Assembly: GCA_021740125.1 (NCBI GenBank)
Contig: JAIPAJ010000011.1
Span: 1-38,299, forward strand
Reading direction: 5' to 3'
DNA from: Leadbetterella sp.
Lineage (GTDB): Bacteria > Bacteroidota > Bacteroidia > Cytophagales > Spirosomataceae
DNA length: 38,299 nt
Shown: piece after piece, positions 15,263 through 23,712 of the stretch
Numbering within the stretch: position 1 is the first letter of the stretch
Layout: each line of letters begins with the position of its first letter
The notes under the pieces: generated by a model
Told to the model about the DNA's origin: nothing
Database searches by the model: none
Seen by the model: only the letters and a program-made list of their open reading frames with translations
Program-made: the position numbers and the translations under genes

Positions 15263-15282
15263 ATTATTTTTGTCAAAATAAT
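15263..15282. promoter_or_regulatory. Putative operator overlapping the uxuA promoter
   Basis: Perfect inverted repeat: ATTATTTT (15263-15270), spacer TGTC, AAAATAAT (15275-15282). The -7 box TATTTTTG (15265-15272, plus strand) lies inside it, 25 bp before the uxuA ATG. A repressor bound here would block the promoter. The regulator is not encoded in the window as far as I can tell. Confidence 0.55.
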
Positions 15283-15296
15283 ATCAATCGAATTTT

Positions 15297-16490
15297 ATGG
15301 CATTAGAACAAACTTGGAGATGGTATGGTCCCAATGACCCCGTGAGTCTTTCAGATGTACGTCAGGCTGGAGCCACAGGTGTGGTATCGGCACTTCATCA
15401 CATTCCAAACGGTCAGATTTGGACGGTTGAAGAAATTCAAAAACGAAAAGATATAATTGAAGCTGCGGGATTAACATGGTCCGTGGTGGAAAGTATTCCA
15501 GTTCATGAAGACATCAAAAAACGCTCTGGAAATTTTGAGATTTACATAGAAAATTATAAAACTTCAATTACTAACCTCGCCACCTGCGGAATAGACATCG
15601 TTTGTTATAATTTCATGCCTGTTTTAGACTGGACAAGAACTGACCTTGACTATCCAATGAAAGATGGCTCAACCGCTCTCAGGTTCGATATGGTTGAGTT
15701 TTGTGCTTTTGAAGTACATCTTTTGAAAAGAAAAAATGCCTCGGATGCATATTCGGCTGATGTTCTTGAAAAGGCTGAGCAATGGATTCAATCGGCTACT
15801 GATACTCAAAAATCTAAATTGGTCAAAAATATAATCGCTGGACTTCCTGGAAGTGAGGAGAGTTTTACAATTGAGCAGTTTGGGAATGTACTGGCTACTT
15901 ATAACGGCATCGACGATCAAACGTTGAGAAAAAATTTATACGCTTTTATAGCAGAAATTGGTCCAGTAGCTGAACAAAATAAAGTTTCACTGGCCATACA
16001 TCCAGATGATCCACCTTACACCATTTTGGGCTTGCCAAGGGTAGTAAGTACAGAAGCCGATGCCAAAGCATTACTTGAGGCGTACCCTAGCAAATACAAT
16101 GGACTTTGTTTCTGCACAGGTAGCTATGGTGTAAGAGCCGACAATGATTTGGTAGGTATGATTGAAAGAATGGGCGATAGAATTAACTTTATTCATTTAA
16201 GAGCCACCAAGCGTGATGAAATGGGGAATTTTCACGAAGCTGACCACTTGGACGGTGATGTAGATATGTTCGGTGTCATGCAAGCATTGGTAAAAGAACA
16301 AGAAAAACGAAGAATTGAAAAAAGGGAAGATTACAGGCTACCATTCCGCCCAGATCATGGACATAGAATGTTAGATGATTTGAATCCAAATAAGAAAACT
16401 AATCCAGGTTATACTGCCATAGGTCGTTTGAGAGGCTTGGCTGAGTTGCGTGGGTTGGAATTAGGTATTAGAAGAAATTTGGGTGTTTAA
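15297..16490 (+). CDS. uxuA: Mannonate dehydratase
   Basis: Converts D-mannonate to 2-keto-3-deoxy-D-gluconate in hexuronate catabolism, in the cytoplasm. The 397-residue length equals that of typical UxuA. The start [18 protein letters not shown] and the early [15 protein letters not shown] are family hallmarks. The expected metal and active-site segments are present in order: [26 protein letters not shown] and RPDHGHRM. It is followed 40 bp later by a PfkB-family kinase that would phosphorylate its product, so the two form an operon. Two TTTTGTCAAAA-type sites upstream suggest repression. Fructuronate reductase, uronate isomerase and KDPG aldolase genes are not in the window. Confidence 0.95.
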   Translation: MALEQTWRWYGPNDPVSLSDVRQAGATGVVSALHHIPNGQIWTVEEIQKRKDIIEAAGLTWSVVESIPVHEDIKKRSGNFEIYIENYKTSITNLATCGIDIVCYNFMPVLDWTRTDLDYPMKDGSTALRFDMVEFCAFEVHLLKRKNASDAYSADVLEKAEQWIQSATDTQKSKLVKNIIAGLPGSEESFTIEQFGNVLATYNGIDDQTLRKNLYAFIAEIGPVAEQNKVSLAIHPDDPPYTILGLPRVVSTEADAKALLEAYPSKYNGLCFCTGSYGVRADNDLVGMIERMGDRINFIHLRATKRDEMGNFHEADHLDGDVDMFGVMQALVKEQEKRRIEKREDYRLPFRPDHGHRMLDDLNPNKKTNPGYTAIGRLRGLAELRGLELGIRRNLGV

Positions 16491-16530
16491 TCTTAAATGC
16501 TATTTTTGTTGAAAAATAAATCGTTTTGCA

Positions 16531-17538
16531 ATGCCAAAAATCGTCACTTTCGGTGAAATACTGTTACGCCTTTCTACGCCTGGATTTCAAAAAATAGCCC
16601 AAGCGGAATCCTTCGACTGTACTTTTGGAGGTACAGAGATGAACGTTGGTGCAGCTCTAGTCAATTTTGGATTTGATGTGACCCACGTAGGTGTTTTTCC
16701 AGAAAATCATATTGGCAAAAAAGCGAAAGCATTTATTAGAAAATTGGGTATTTCTGATGAAAAAATTCACCTCAAAGGTCAGAGAATGGGGTTGTTTTTT
16801 CTCGAAACTGGAGCAGTAAGTCGTGCAAGTCAGATTGTTTATGACAGAGCAGATTCAGCTTTTGTAAATCTTGATCCGAGTTGGTTTGACTGGGAAGAAA
16901 TACTAAAAGATGCTGATTGGTTTCATTGGTGTGGAATTACACCAGCTGTGGGCGAAAAACCTGCAATTGCACTTTTAGATGCTTTAAAAGTGTCCAAAAA
17001 ACTAGGCATAAAAGTATCTTCTGATATTTATTATAGAAGTAACCTCTGGAATTATGGCAAAACTCCCCAAGATATCTTACCAGAATTGGCTTCTTATTCT
17101 AACGTGATATTGGCATCAAGAAAAAATATTGAAGAGATATTTGGAATAATTTCTAATGAAGAAAAGGGTAAATTTCAAGACACTGCCAAAAAACTAATGG
17201 GACGATATTCTTCAATAGAAAAAATAATTGATACTGAACGCATTCAAATAAGTGCTTCTCACAATCGTATGAATGCTCGCATGTGGAACGGCCTAGAATA
17301 CTTAAAAACCAGCAATTTGGACATTACGCACATTGTTGACCGTGTGGGTACTGGTGATGCATTTCTTGGTGGATTTATATACGGACAGTTGACTTATAAA
17401 GACGACTTGAAGTCTTTAGAATTTGGTAATGCCGCTAGTGCCTTGAAACATACTATTCATGGTGATCAAAACTTAGTGGATATTGCTGAGGTAGAAAATC
17501 TTATGCTGGGCGATGGAAGTGGAAAGTTGAAAAGGTAA
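16531..17538 (+). CDS. kdgK: 2-keto-3-deoxygluconate kinase (PfkB family)
   Basis: Phosphorylates 2-keto-3-deoxygluconate to KDPG with ATP. The 335-residue product has the PfkB N-terminal start MPKIVTFGEILLRLS and the FGGTEMNVGAALVNFG glycine motif (about residues 32-47). The C-terminal signature VDRVGTGDAFLGGF carries Asp276 as the expected catalytic base, in the GxGD anion-hole motif 273-276. Substrate choice rests on linkage to uxuA 40 bp upstream; other PfkB sugar kinases look alike in sequence. A clear hairpin terminator follows at 17543. Confidence 0.88.
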   Translation: MPKIVTFGEILLRLSTPGFQKIAQAESFDCTFGGTEMNVGAALVNFGFDVTHVGVFPENHIGKKAKAFIRKLGISDEKIHLKGQRMGLFFLETGAVSRASQIVYDRADSAFVNLDPSWFDWEEILKDADWFHWCGITPAVGEKPAIALLDALKVSKKLGIKVSSDIYYRSNLWNYGKTPQDILPELASYSNVILASRKNIEEIFGIISNEEKGKFQDTAKKLMGRYSSIEKIIDTERIQISASHNRMNARMWNGLEYLKTSNLDITHIVDRVGTGDAFLGGFIYGQLTYKDDLKSLEFGNAASALKHTIHGDQNLVDIAEVENLMLGDGSGKLKR

Positions 17539-17542
17539 AAAA

Positions 17543-17569
17543 ACAGCGAGAATTTCTCGCTGTCTTTAC
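17543..17569 (+). terminator. Terminator of uxuA-kdgK
   Basis: Stem ACAGCGAG/CTCGCTGT (17543-17550 and 17556-17563) with loop AATTT, followed by CTTTACTT. It begins a few bases after the kdgK stop. Confidence 0.75.
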
Positions 17570-17656
17570 TTACCCCTAAACTACTCTGAAAAAAACTATC
17601 ACTATTATTTTGAAAATCTATGCAAACCAATCAAATTGGCTTTTTGCCTATTGTAT

Positions 17657-17863
17657 CTATGTACTTACTTCTAGGACTTTATAAGACACAGAATTCTGCT
17701 TTCTCTTCGCTCCAAATTTTTGTTTAACCCAAGACTTCAGATGTCCATATTCCTCTTTGCTAACATAATTCACAGCTTTTTTAAGCTCTTTTCTAAAAAT
17801 TCTTGGATCAAAACTGACTTTCTCAAGTATAATTTTGGTGTATTCCAACATCGTCATTTTCAT
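17657..17863 (-). CDS. Small conserved-type cytoplasmic protein
   Basis: The 68-residue basic protein (MKMTMLEYTKIILEKVSFDPRI) appears all-helical, with no signal peptide. I recall similar short proteins starting MTMLEYTKxILxKVSFD in other Bacteroidota, all of unknown function, which supports it as a real gene. A TTCAACC motif ends 10 bp before the ATG on the coding strand. Starts at Met3 or Met5 are also possible. It is convergent with kdgK. Confidence 0.65.
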   Translation of the reverse strand: MKMTMLEYTKIILEKVSFDPRIFRKELKKAVNYVSKEEYGHLKSWVKQKFGAKRKQNSVSYKVLEVST

Positions 17864-17873
17864 ATATTTTTAA

Positions 17874-17880
17874 GGTTGAA
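17874..17880 (-). promoter_or_regulatory. TTCAACC start-proximal motif (site 5)
   Basis: On the minus strand TTCAACC is followed by TTAA, as at site 2 (6328), and ends 10 bp before the ATG at 17863. This copy lies outside the exported-enzyme cluster. Confidence 0.35.
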
Positions 17881-17895
17881 AACTCGGAATCAATT

Positions 17896-18267
17896 TTACT
17901 CCTTTATGTCTGCCAATTGATCCTTGCTGATTTCTTTTTGAACAATTTTTGAAAAAACAGCTGATTTATAGTTCCTACTTGATTCTAATGGATTAATTCC
18001 TGGCTGAACATTTAGGGTATTATTACGTAAAACTAGCAAGTCTTGAATTCCATTTTCCCTGTTAAACACCTGATGTTTATAATTTTGAGGTGAGTCAAAA
18101 GAATTAGAAACCGAAGCATTTTTTTTGTTAATGGCAATTTCTTGTGTTTTTACCTGTATCCTTTCCTGAACTGGCATTTTATAATTTCTGGCCGAATTGG
18201 TTTGACCAAAAACTGCTAAAGTTGGAATTAACATTGTACCAAGTATTATTCTTATTAAATTTTTCAT
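17896..18267 (-). CDS. Small secreted protein with three NYK repeats
   Basis: The 123-residue product has a signal peptide (residues 1-21, ending VFGQ). The mature chain contains three spaced copies of an S-x-x-N-Y-K-x-x-V motif: SARNYKMPV, SPQNYKHQVF and SSRNYKSAVF. The stretch between them is polar and charged, and no enzyme family is recognised. The best-preserved TTAG operator of the window (18328-18364) and a TAGGTTTG -7 box lie upstream. It is therefore a predicted target of the response regulator at 21534-22226. It may be an envelope protein; that is inference. Confidence 0.75.
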   Translation of the reverse strand: MKNLIRIILGTMLIPTLAVFGQTNSARNYKMPVQERIQVKTQEIAINKKNASVSNSFDSPQNYKHQVFNRENGIQDLLVLRNNTLNVQPGINPLESSRNYKSAVFSKIVQKEISKDQLADIKE

Positions 18268-18308
18268 TTGTTTTGTTGTAATTATTTGTCCTCGACCTGA
18301 TGACTATA

Positions 18309-18364
18309 CAAACCTAAGACACTAATATTAGACCCAACTTAGGTAAAAATTAGAAAGTTATTAG
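18309..18364 (-). promoter_or_regulatory. Promoter with four TTAG direct repeats (NYK-repeat gene)
   Basis: TTAG starts at 18328, 18339, 18350 and 18361 on the plus strand, exactly 11 bp apart. The -7 box TAGGTTTG (minus strand, 18316-18309) ends 12 bp from the first repeat start. Tandem 11-bp repeats are the binding pattern of OmpR/PhoB-family dimers. Confidence 0.75.
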
Positions 18365-18483
18365 AATTTGTATGGTCACTTTTTTTATTGAAATTATAAT
18401 TAAGAAACTAATATTAGAATTGGCTCAGAGTCCAATATACACCTTAAATAATATTATAGAATAAGGCCACAAAAGGAATAAAC

Positions 18484-19131
18484 TCACCTGATCTTTACGC
18501 CATAGGTGACGTGGTAAATACTCATGTGGATTTTCTTAATTGGATTATTCTGAAAATCTATAAATTTTAAGTTCTCCATTAAATATATTTCCTTTGGCAC
18601 ATACCTTAGCATACTTTTATTTACAAAAACCGAGTTCACATTTTGTAATTTTTGAAGCGAGAAATTGGTTGGAAATTCTCGATTGTTTTCCAAATGTAAA
18701 ATTCTCAGTTTGGGTATAGCTGCAATGACTTCAAGGCTATTCTCAAAATCTAAGTTTCGTTCATTATCAATGAATAGTTCCTCTAAAGACTCGAAAGAAG
18801 ATAAGCTTTGTGGTAAGGAAGAAAATAAGTTTTCGCCAACATCTAAAACTTTGAGGTTCTGAAGTTTTGAAAGTTCTTCCGGAAAAATTTTGAAATGATT
18901 GTTTCTAAGATTTAAATATCTAAGGTTTTTAAAAAGGGATATTTCCTGCGGTAAGGACTCCATATTCAGGCCACTTAAATTTAATCTTGTTACTTTATCA
19001 GGAAAGGCCAAAGCCTGTTTGAGTTCGGTGTATTCTTTCTCTTGGGCAAATACAAAATTTAGTGATCCAATTTGAGCCATAACAATGGCCAATAAAATCC
19101 TTATGTTTGTTGAAGCTCTCATGTTTTTCAA
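18484..19131 (-). CDS. Exported leucine-rich repeat protein
   Basis: The 215-residue product has a signal peptide (about 1-29, ending FVFAQ) followed by leucine-rich repeats over most of its length: VTRLNLSGLNMESLPQEI, LRYLNLRNNHFKIFPEEL, LKVLDVGENLFSSLPQSL, LEELFIDNE, LRILHLENN and LKFIDFQNN. The LPxEI/L turns are typical of bacterial and plant-type LRRs, which serve as binding surfaces. There is no other domain, so a role in protein binding at the cell envelope is the most that can be said. It lies between the SPFH lipoprotein gene and the NYK-repeat gene on the same strand, and no TTAG repeat array was found directly upstream. Confidence 0.85.
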   Translation of the reverse strand: MKNMRASTNIRILLAIVMAQIGSLNFVFAQEKEYTELKQALAFPDKVTRLNLSGLNMESLPQEISLFKNLRYLNLRNNHFKIFPEELSKLQNLKVLDVGENLFSSLPQSLSSFESLEELFIDNERNLDFENSLEVIAAIPKLRILHLENNREFPTNFSLQKLQNVNSVFVNKSMLRYVPKEIYLMENLKFIDFQNNPIKKIHMSIYHVTYGVKIR

Positions 19132-19237
19132 ATTTAGGTTTTACAGATAAATTTATACTACTGAGTGACAGTTAATTACTGGTAATCAGTGTTTTGAATA
19201 AACCAAGACTTATACATTTCTAACTTGCCAATGTTTG

Positions 19238-20023
19238 TTATTTATCCGAATTGGCATTCAGCATAAGCGGTTGCTCGGCACTGGTTATGATAACTTTGGC
19301 ATTTGGCGAGGCTGATAGCTTTTTAAATGCCTCGATAGCCTTGAATCTAATTAACAAAGGTGTGAGGCCTTCTGCTACGATTTTTTGTGCGTCTCTAATT
19401 CCTTCGGCTTCTATAATTAACCTTTTGGCCTCCTGCTTTTCCTTATCAAGCACAAATTGCATTCTTTGTGAATCTTGCTCTGCTTCCAATTTGTCCTCTA
19501 TGGCTTTCGTAAGGCCAGGAGGCAACACGATACTTTTTAACAATACCGATTCCACAACAAAGCCTCTTTCTTTGAGTTGAGTCATCATTAATTCCTTAAT
19601 TGATTTCTCAATGACCGACCTTTGTCCAGTATGCATATCTTTGGCATAGTACTGTGAAGAAATATCGGCTACCGCAGATCTGAAGACAGGCAAAATAACC
19701 ACCTGCTCATAATTTTTACCCAATTTTTCTATAACTTTAGGGGCGTAGCTTCCCTCCAAACGATAGAGTATTGAAACATCAGACTGAACGGTTAGACCTT
19801 CTTTTGAAGGAAGTGGCACTCGGACTTCCAAGTTCATTGTGCGGGTGGGCAACTTGATTATCGTACTAGTAAACGGATTAAACCCTCTAGCACCTTCCAT
19901 GAGAGGCTCAGACTTTATTTTACCGAACGATCGCTTTACACCAACCTCTCCTTGGCGAATTATAGTACAACTACTAAAAAATAAACTAAAAGCAATTCCC
20001 ATTAAAACCAATCGTGTTTTCAT
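19238..20023 (-). CDS. SPFH/prohibitin-family lipoprotein
   Basis: The 261-residue protein starts MKTRLVLMGIAFSLFFSSC, a lipoprotein signal with Cys19. An upstream in-frame Met at 20068 would bury that signal, so 20023 is preferred. The SPFH (band 7) domain spans about 25-200: RQGEVGVKRSFGKI, then TRTMNLEVRVPLPSKEGLTVQSDVSILYRL. It continues in a helical, probably coiled-coil, segment (IEDKLEAEQDSQRMQFVLDKEKQEAKRLIIEAEGIRDAQ). SPFH proteins form membrane-bound rings that scaffold proteases and stress responses. The upstream TTAG repeats and -7 box (20073-20128) predict control by the adjacent two-component system. Confidence 0.88.
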   Translation of the reverse strand: MKTRLVLMGIAFSLFFSSCTIIRQGEVGVKRSFGKIKSEPLMEGARGFNPFTSTIIKLPTRTMNLEVRVPLPSKEGLTVQSDVSILYRLEGSYAPKVIEKLGKNYEQVVILPVFRSAVADISSQYYAKDMHTGQRSVIEKSIKELMMTQLKERGFVVESVLLKSIVLPPGLTKAIEDKLEAEQDSQRMQFVLDKEKQEAKRLIIEAEGIRDAQKIVAEGLTPLLIRFKAIEAFKKLSASPNAKVIITSAEQPLMLNANSDK

Positions 20024-20072
20024 CTCTATGTAAATTTTAGTTTTATTATTTGATGCCCTTTTGAGCACAGAA

Positions 20073-20128
20073 CAAAGCTAAAACCTAACTATTAGAACCA
20101 ACTTAGGAGGAAATTAGAAGAATATTAA
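20073..20128 (-). promoter_or_regulatory. Promoter with TTAG direct repeats (SPFH gene)
   Basis: TTAG starts at 20092, 20103 and 20114, with TTAA at 20125: four units at exact 11-bp steps. The -7 box TAGCTTTG (minus strand, 20080-20073) ends 12 bp from the first unit, the same register as at 18309-18364. The core CCTAAGTTGG is also shared with that site. Confidence 0.75.
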
Positions 20129-20129
20129 A

Positions 20130-21488
20130 TTATCGTTTAGGAAGACAAACCTCAAAAAGAATTAGATCTTGATCTGGTTTGGATACTTCTATAGTCCCGA
20201 GATGCATTTCTACAATACCTTTTACCAAGGAAAGACCTACTCCATGACCCACTTTGTTTTTCGAATTACTTCCTCTCTTGAAGGGCTCAAAGATGTTATT
20301 TAGATCTTCGTCAGTTATGTTTTGAAAATTATTTTGGAATTGGATGATGACATCTTGGGGGGTATTTCTCACCTCAATATCGACTTTCTGATCTAATGAG
20401 TACTTAATCCCATTGTCAATGAGATTATAAAAAGCCGTATAAAGCAATGGTGGATTACCAAGAAGCTCGGGTATTTCTTCCTCATCAAAATCGAATTTTA
20501 TCAATACATGGGCAAAAGGATTTTTCTTAATAGCTTCGTCTCTAACTCGCGACATTTTGTCAAGCACGTTCACCAAGCTTAGATTGGAATTCGTCGAGTA
20601 TGAGGTGAGAGAGGTAAGGTCCAATAAATTATTGCTCAGTCGATTAAGTTGCTTTACATCTTCTAGCACCGATTGAATCATTTTCTTCAGGTCTTCAGGA
20701 CTATCATCTGCCAAAAGCGAAACCTGAATCTGCCCAGTAATAGAAGTCAGTGGGGTTCTTAGCTCATGTGATGCATTCGATACGAATGCCTTTTGAGCCA
20801 AAAAAGACTTTTGCAGTCGATCAAGCATCTGGTTAAATCTGTCGGCAAGTTGGGCAAATTCATCATTTTCACCACCTACTTCCAAACGTTCGCCTAATTG
20901 AGAGGCTTTAATTTTGTCAATTTTTCTAATAATTTCCTGAATGGGATTTAACATTTTTTCCACAAAAAACCAGCCAGTAAGAGCACTCAAAAACAAAATA
21001 CATAAGCCCCCAATTATAAGAACATACCTAAGGTTTTGAAGTTTAAATAATCCATAATTATCTATGGCATATGAAACAATGACATAATTCTGGTTATTTT
21101 TTTCAAACAAAATACCTATGAATTCGTGTTTTGAATCCACCCAATAATACTCTTTTTGGGCTTTTATTTTCTCTAAAACTTCTTTTTGTATTTTAAAACC
21201 ATCTTCACCACTTTCATAAATTACATGATTTTTACTATTAAAAATTACGATTTCCTCATTTGTAAGAACCGTGAAATCGTTTCTATCAAGGAGTTTAAGT
21301 ACCTCTGGACTTATACCTTTTTTATTAAAATAGATGTTTGCTGCCGAAAGTGCCTCTTTTCTCAATCTGTCCTTAAATTCTGCCTTTCGGTAATCTTTAC
21401 TCTGAATGTATATTACCACACAAAAAAAGGTCATTAACACAGAAGTGATGGCGAGATAAATTATTATTAGTTTGTTCCTAATCTTCAT
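20130..21488 (-). CDS. Sensor histidine kinase with HAMP domain
   Basis: The 452-residue kinase starts at the ATG at 21488 (MKIRNKLIIIYLAI); the longer frame upstream adds only a poorly plausible tail. It has a first membrane segment (about 7-27), an extracytoplasmic region (about 30-150), a second membrane segment (about 153-176), a HAMP linker (to about 230), a phosphoacceptor ASHELRTPL with His241, an N-box (NLIDNGIKYS) and G-boxes (IFEPFKRG and GHGVGLSLVKGI). It is encoded 45 bp downstream of its response regulator and shares organisation and sequence style with the pair at 1-1876. Its stimulus is unknown, but the predicted targets (SPFH, TerC, envelope proteins) point to envelope or metal stress. 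Confidence 0.93.
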   Translation of the reverse strand: MKIRNKLIIIYLAITSVLMTFFCVVIYIQSKDYRKAEFKDRLRKEALSAANIYFNKKGISPEVLKLLDRNDFTVLTNEEIVIFNSKNHVIYESGEDGFKIQKEVLEKIKAQKEYYWVDSKHEFIGILFEKNNQNYVIVSYAIDNYGLFKLQNLRYVLIIGGLCILFLSALTGWFFVEKMLNPIQEIIRKIDKIKASQLGERLEVGGENDEFAQLADRFNQMLDRLQKSFLAQKAFVSNASHELRTPLTSITGQIQVSLLADDSPEDLKKMIQSVLEDVKQLNRLSNNLLDLTSLTSYSTNSNLSLVNVLDKMSRVRDEAIKKNPFAHVLIKFDFDEEEIPELLGNPPLLYTAFYNLIDNGIKYSLDQKVDIEVRNTPQDVIIQFQNNFQNITDEDLNNIFEPFKRGSNSKNKVGHGVGLSLVKGIVEMHLGTIEVSKPDQDLILFEVCLPKR

Positions 21489-21533
21489 TATTTTTTGACA
21501 AAATTTGAGCAAGTTTGCTATCAAAACCCTATT

Positions 21534-22226
21534 TTACTTACTTTTCAAGGTATAACCCATTCCAAATATTGTATGAATAAGTTTGTCTGTAAATCCTTTA
21601 TCTATCTTATTTCTGAGATAGTTTACATACACTTCTATAAAGTTTGTACCTGTATCAAAGTCAATATCCCAAACATGCTCTGCAATATCGAGTTTCGAAA
21701 CTACTCTTCCTCGGTTTCTCATCAGGTATTCTAAAAGGCTAAATTCCTTTGCCGTTAAAGCAATCACTTTACCTGACCGAATCGCTACTTTTTGATGAAG
21801 ATTCAGCTCAAGATCCGCAACTTTTAAAATTTCATCCTCCTCTTTCAACTTTTCGTTACTTCTTTTCAGTAGGGCTTTTATTCTAACCAAAAGCTCCATA
21901 AAATCGAAAGGTTTAACCAGATAGTCGTCTGTTCCAACCTCAAAACCAGAGAGTTTGTCACTCACGCTTCCTAGAGCCGTAAGCATTAAAACAGGAATTT
22001 GAGTGTTTTTTTTTCTAATTTCCTCACATACTTCGAGACCACTAAAATCTGGCAAACCGATGTCTAAGATGACAAGATCAAACTTTTGAGATTCAAAAAA
22101 ACCTAGAGCTTCTCGGCCGGTAGTTGCAATAACCGAAATATAACCTTGAGTAAACAAGCCTTTTTTTATAAATGAGGCTACCTTTTCTTCGTCCTCAACA
22201 ATTAAAATAGTTTTGCTGTCACTCAT
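21534..22226 (-). CDS. OmpR/PhoB-family response regulator (likely TTAG-repeat binder)
   Basis: The 230-residue regulator starts at MSDSKTILIVEDEE (ATG at 22226); an in-frame ATG 42 bp upstream gives an atypical extension. The receiver domain has acidic residues in VEDEE, phosphoacceptor Asp55 (LVILDIGLP), the LMLTALG Thr and DYLVKPF Lys. The winged-helix output domain ends in VYVNYLRNKIDKGF and FGMGYTLKSK. It is followed by its kinase. TTAG repeats at 22272-22308 suggest autoregulation, and matching arrays precede three other transcription units in the neighbourhood. DNA binding to these arrays is predicted, not shown. Confidence 0.93.
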   Translation of the reverse strand: MSDSKTILIVEDEEKVASFIKKGLFTQGYISVIATTGREALGFFESQKFDLVILDIGLPDFSGLEVCEEIRKKNTQIPVLMLTALGSVSDKLSGFEVGTDDYLVKPFDFMELLVRIKALLKRSNEKLKEEDEILKVADLELNLHQKVAIRSGKVIALTAKEFSLLEYLMRNRGRVVSKLDIAEHVWDIDFDTGTNFIEVYVNYLRNKIDKGFTDKLIHTIFGMGYTLKSK

Positions 22227-22252
22227 ATTTTTATATTTTTGAAAATAATTCT

Positions 22253-22308
22253 GAAATCTACTAATCACAAATTAGAGTTTTCTTGTAAAAACATTAGATA
22301 ATCCTTAG
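22253..22308 (-). promoter_or_regulatory. Autoregulatory promoter with TTAG repeats (response regulator)
   Basis: TTAG starts at 22272, 22294 and 22305, with the near match TTGT at 22283: four units at 11-bp steps. The -7-like box TAGATTTC (minus strand, 22260-22253) keeps the 12-bp register seen at the other sites. The last repeat overlaps the stop codon of the DUF2490 gene. Confidence 0.65.
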
Positions 22309-22988
22309 AATTTCTTTTTGCTTAAAATGGTGTGATAGTATCCTATTTGAACGAAATTTTTCCCCGTTTCATCATTTATTTTGTAATCAAACTGGTTCAA
22401 AAAACCTACCATAAAGGAATTGGCAGGACCAGGTTTGTAAAAGACATTTACAGAAAATCTATTTCGCTCAAAATAGGGTTCATTATTGGTAAAGAAAAGT
22501 TCATTAAAAACACCTAGCTCAATATTGTCTTCCGGGAAAATGGGGTAAATCACACCTAATCTATTCCGAAATCGGTTCTTATATCCTTGCGAGGTAAACC
22601 TCATTTCAGTCCTGAATCGGTTTTCGATTTTGAACTTATTAATTTCTTGCGAAATTTGCACTTGAGGCCAAAGTCTGATCTCTGAATTGTTTTTGGGTAA
22701 TTCAAAATTTCCACCTTCTTTATAAGTATCATATTTCCCTACCGCCATGGATAGCATTAAATTTTTATGGGCCTTATAATTTATTCCCCCCTTAAATTCA
22801 TGGTAATGAAATTCGTTGTAATATTTTAAAGACCTCAACTGTCCCTCCGCAAACAGAGTAAATCCATTGTTTAAGTCTATTCTTAGGTTTAAAATATTCC
22901 AAGAACCAGTAGACTGACCAGAAGTCTGAAAAACGTTAAAAAACAATAGAAAGAATGTGGAAAACCTTTTTAACATTTTAGTATTCAA
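22305..22988 (-). CDS. DUF2490 family outer-membrane-type protein
   Basis: The 227-residue product has a signal peptide (about 1-24) and then amphipathic beta-strands throughout, typical of the DUF2490 family of predicted outer-membrane barrels. Landmarks are WNILNLRIDLNNGFTLFAEGQ, the strand pair NRFRTEMRFTSQGYKNRFRNRLGV, the FNELFFTNNEPYFERNRFSVNVFY segment and an aromatic C-terminal strand (NFVQIGYYHTILSKKKF). Function is unknown for the family. It starts 4 bp after the TerC gene stop, so the two should be co-transcribed, and it precedes the response regulator. A remnant of a related gene lies at 27787-27984. Confidence 0.85.
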   Translation of the reverse strand: MNTKMLKRFSTFFLLFFNVFQTSGQSTGSWNILNLRIDLNNGFTLFAEGQLRSLKYYNEFHYHEFKGGINYKAHKNLMLSMAVGKYDTYKEGGNFELPKNNSEIRLWPQVQISQEINKFKIENRFRTEMRFTSQGYKNRFRNRLGVIYPIFPEDNIELGVFNELFFTNNEPYFERNRFSVNVFYKPGPANSFMVGFLNQFDYKINDETGKNFVQIGYYHTILSKKKF

Positions 22989-22992
22989 ACAT

Positions 22993-23688
22993 TTACTTTT
23001 TTACAGTTTTCATTTGAATGATATCCACCAAAAATGCAAAAGACATAGAAAAATATATATAGCCTTTCGGAATTTCAAATGATAATCCTTCGGCTATCAA
23101 TGAAACACCAATCATCATCAAAAAACATAGAGCCAAAACCTTAAAAGATGGGTGCTTACTAATGAATTCGCTAATGGGTTTGGAGGCCACCAACATTATT
23201 AAAACAGTAACGATTACCGCTGTGTACATAATCCAAAGCTCTTGAACCATTCCAACTGCAGTAATTATAGAATCTATTGAAAAAACCAAATCGAGAATAA
23301 TAACCTCAGAAAGTAATTTCGAAAAAGAACCTTTTATGAGATTTTCCTTATCTCTTGAGTTTTCGTGAAGCTCTGTTTTATGATAAATCTCTTTAGTACT
23401 TTTATAGATCAAAAACAATCCTCCAAACAGAAGAATTAGCCCTTTTCCCGTAAAATCGGTATCCAAAAGGGAAAATAGAACTTCGTCAAGTTTTAATATC
23501 CAAGATATTAATGCCAACAGTACCAATCTCATCACCATAGCCAAGCCAATTCCCCAATATCGCAGTTTGTTTCTCTGTTCTTCTGGTAGTTTGTCCGCAA
23601 GAATAGAAATAAATATGATATTGTCAATTCCTAAAATTACCTCTAGGGCAATTAAAGAAAGTAAAGGGATTATAATTTCAGAGAGCAT
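22993..23688 (-). CDS. TerC-family integral membrane protein
   Basis: The 231-residue protein starts at MLSEIIIPLLSLIALEVILGIDN (ATG at 23688; a Met 27 bp upstream is less likely). The TerC signature ALEVILGIDNIIFISILADKLP and its second-half counterpart VIILDLVFSIDSIITAVGMV carry the paired Asp residues in membrane segments. About seven membrane helices are predicted. TerC homologues export Mn(II) or load metal into exported proteins in other bacteria, and were first named for tellurite resistance. The two TTAG repeats and -7 box upstream predict control by the adjacent two-component system. DUF2490 follows in the same operon. Confidence 0.9.
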   Translation of the reverse strand: MLSEIIIPLLSLIALEVILGIDNIIFISILADKLPEEQRNKLRYWGIGLAMVMRLVLLALISWILKLDEVLFSLLDTDFTGKGLILLFGGLFLIYKSTKEIYHKTELHENSRDKENLIKGSFSKLLSEVIILDLVFSIDSIITAVGMVQELWIMYTAVIVTVLIMLVASKPISEFISKHPSFKVLALCFLMMIGVSLIAEGLSFEIPKGYIYFSMSFAFLVDIIQMKTVKK

Positions 23689-23712
23689 ATTTTGATTAAA
23701 TATATTGAATAA

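Noticed and set aside
18414-18417. Additional single TTAG upstream of the four-repeat array
   Set aside because: It is 53 bp from the nearest array unit and not in the 11-bp register, so it is not counted as part of the operator.
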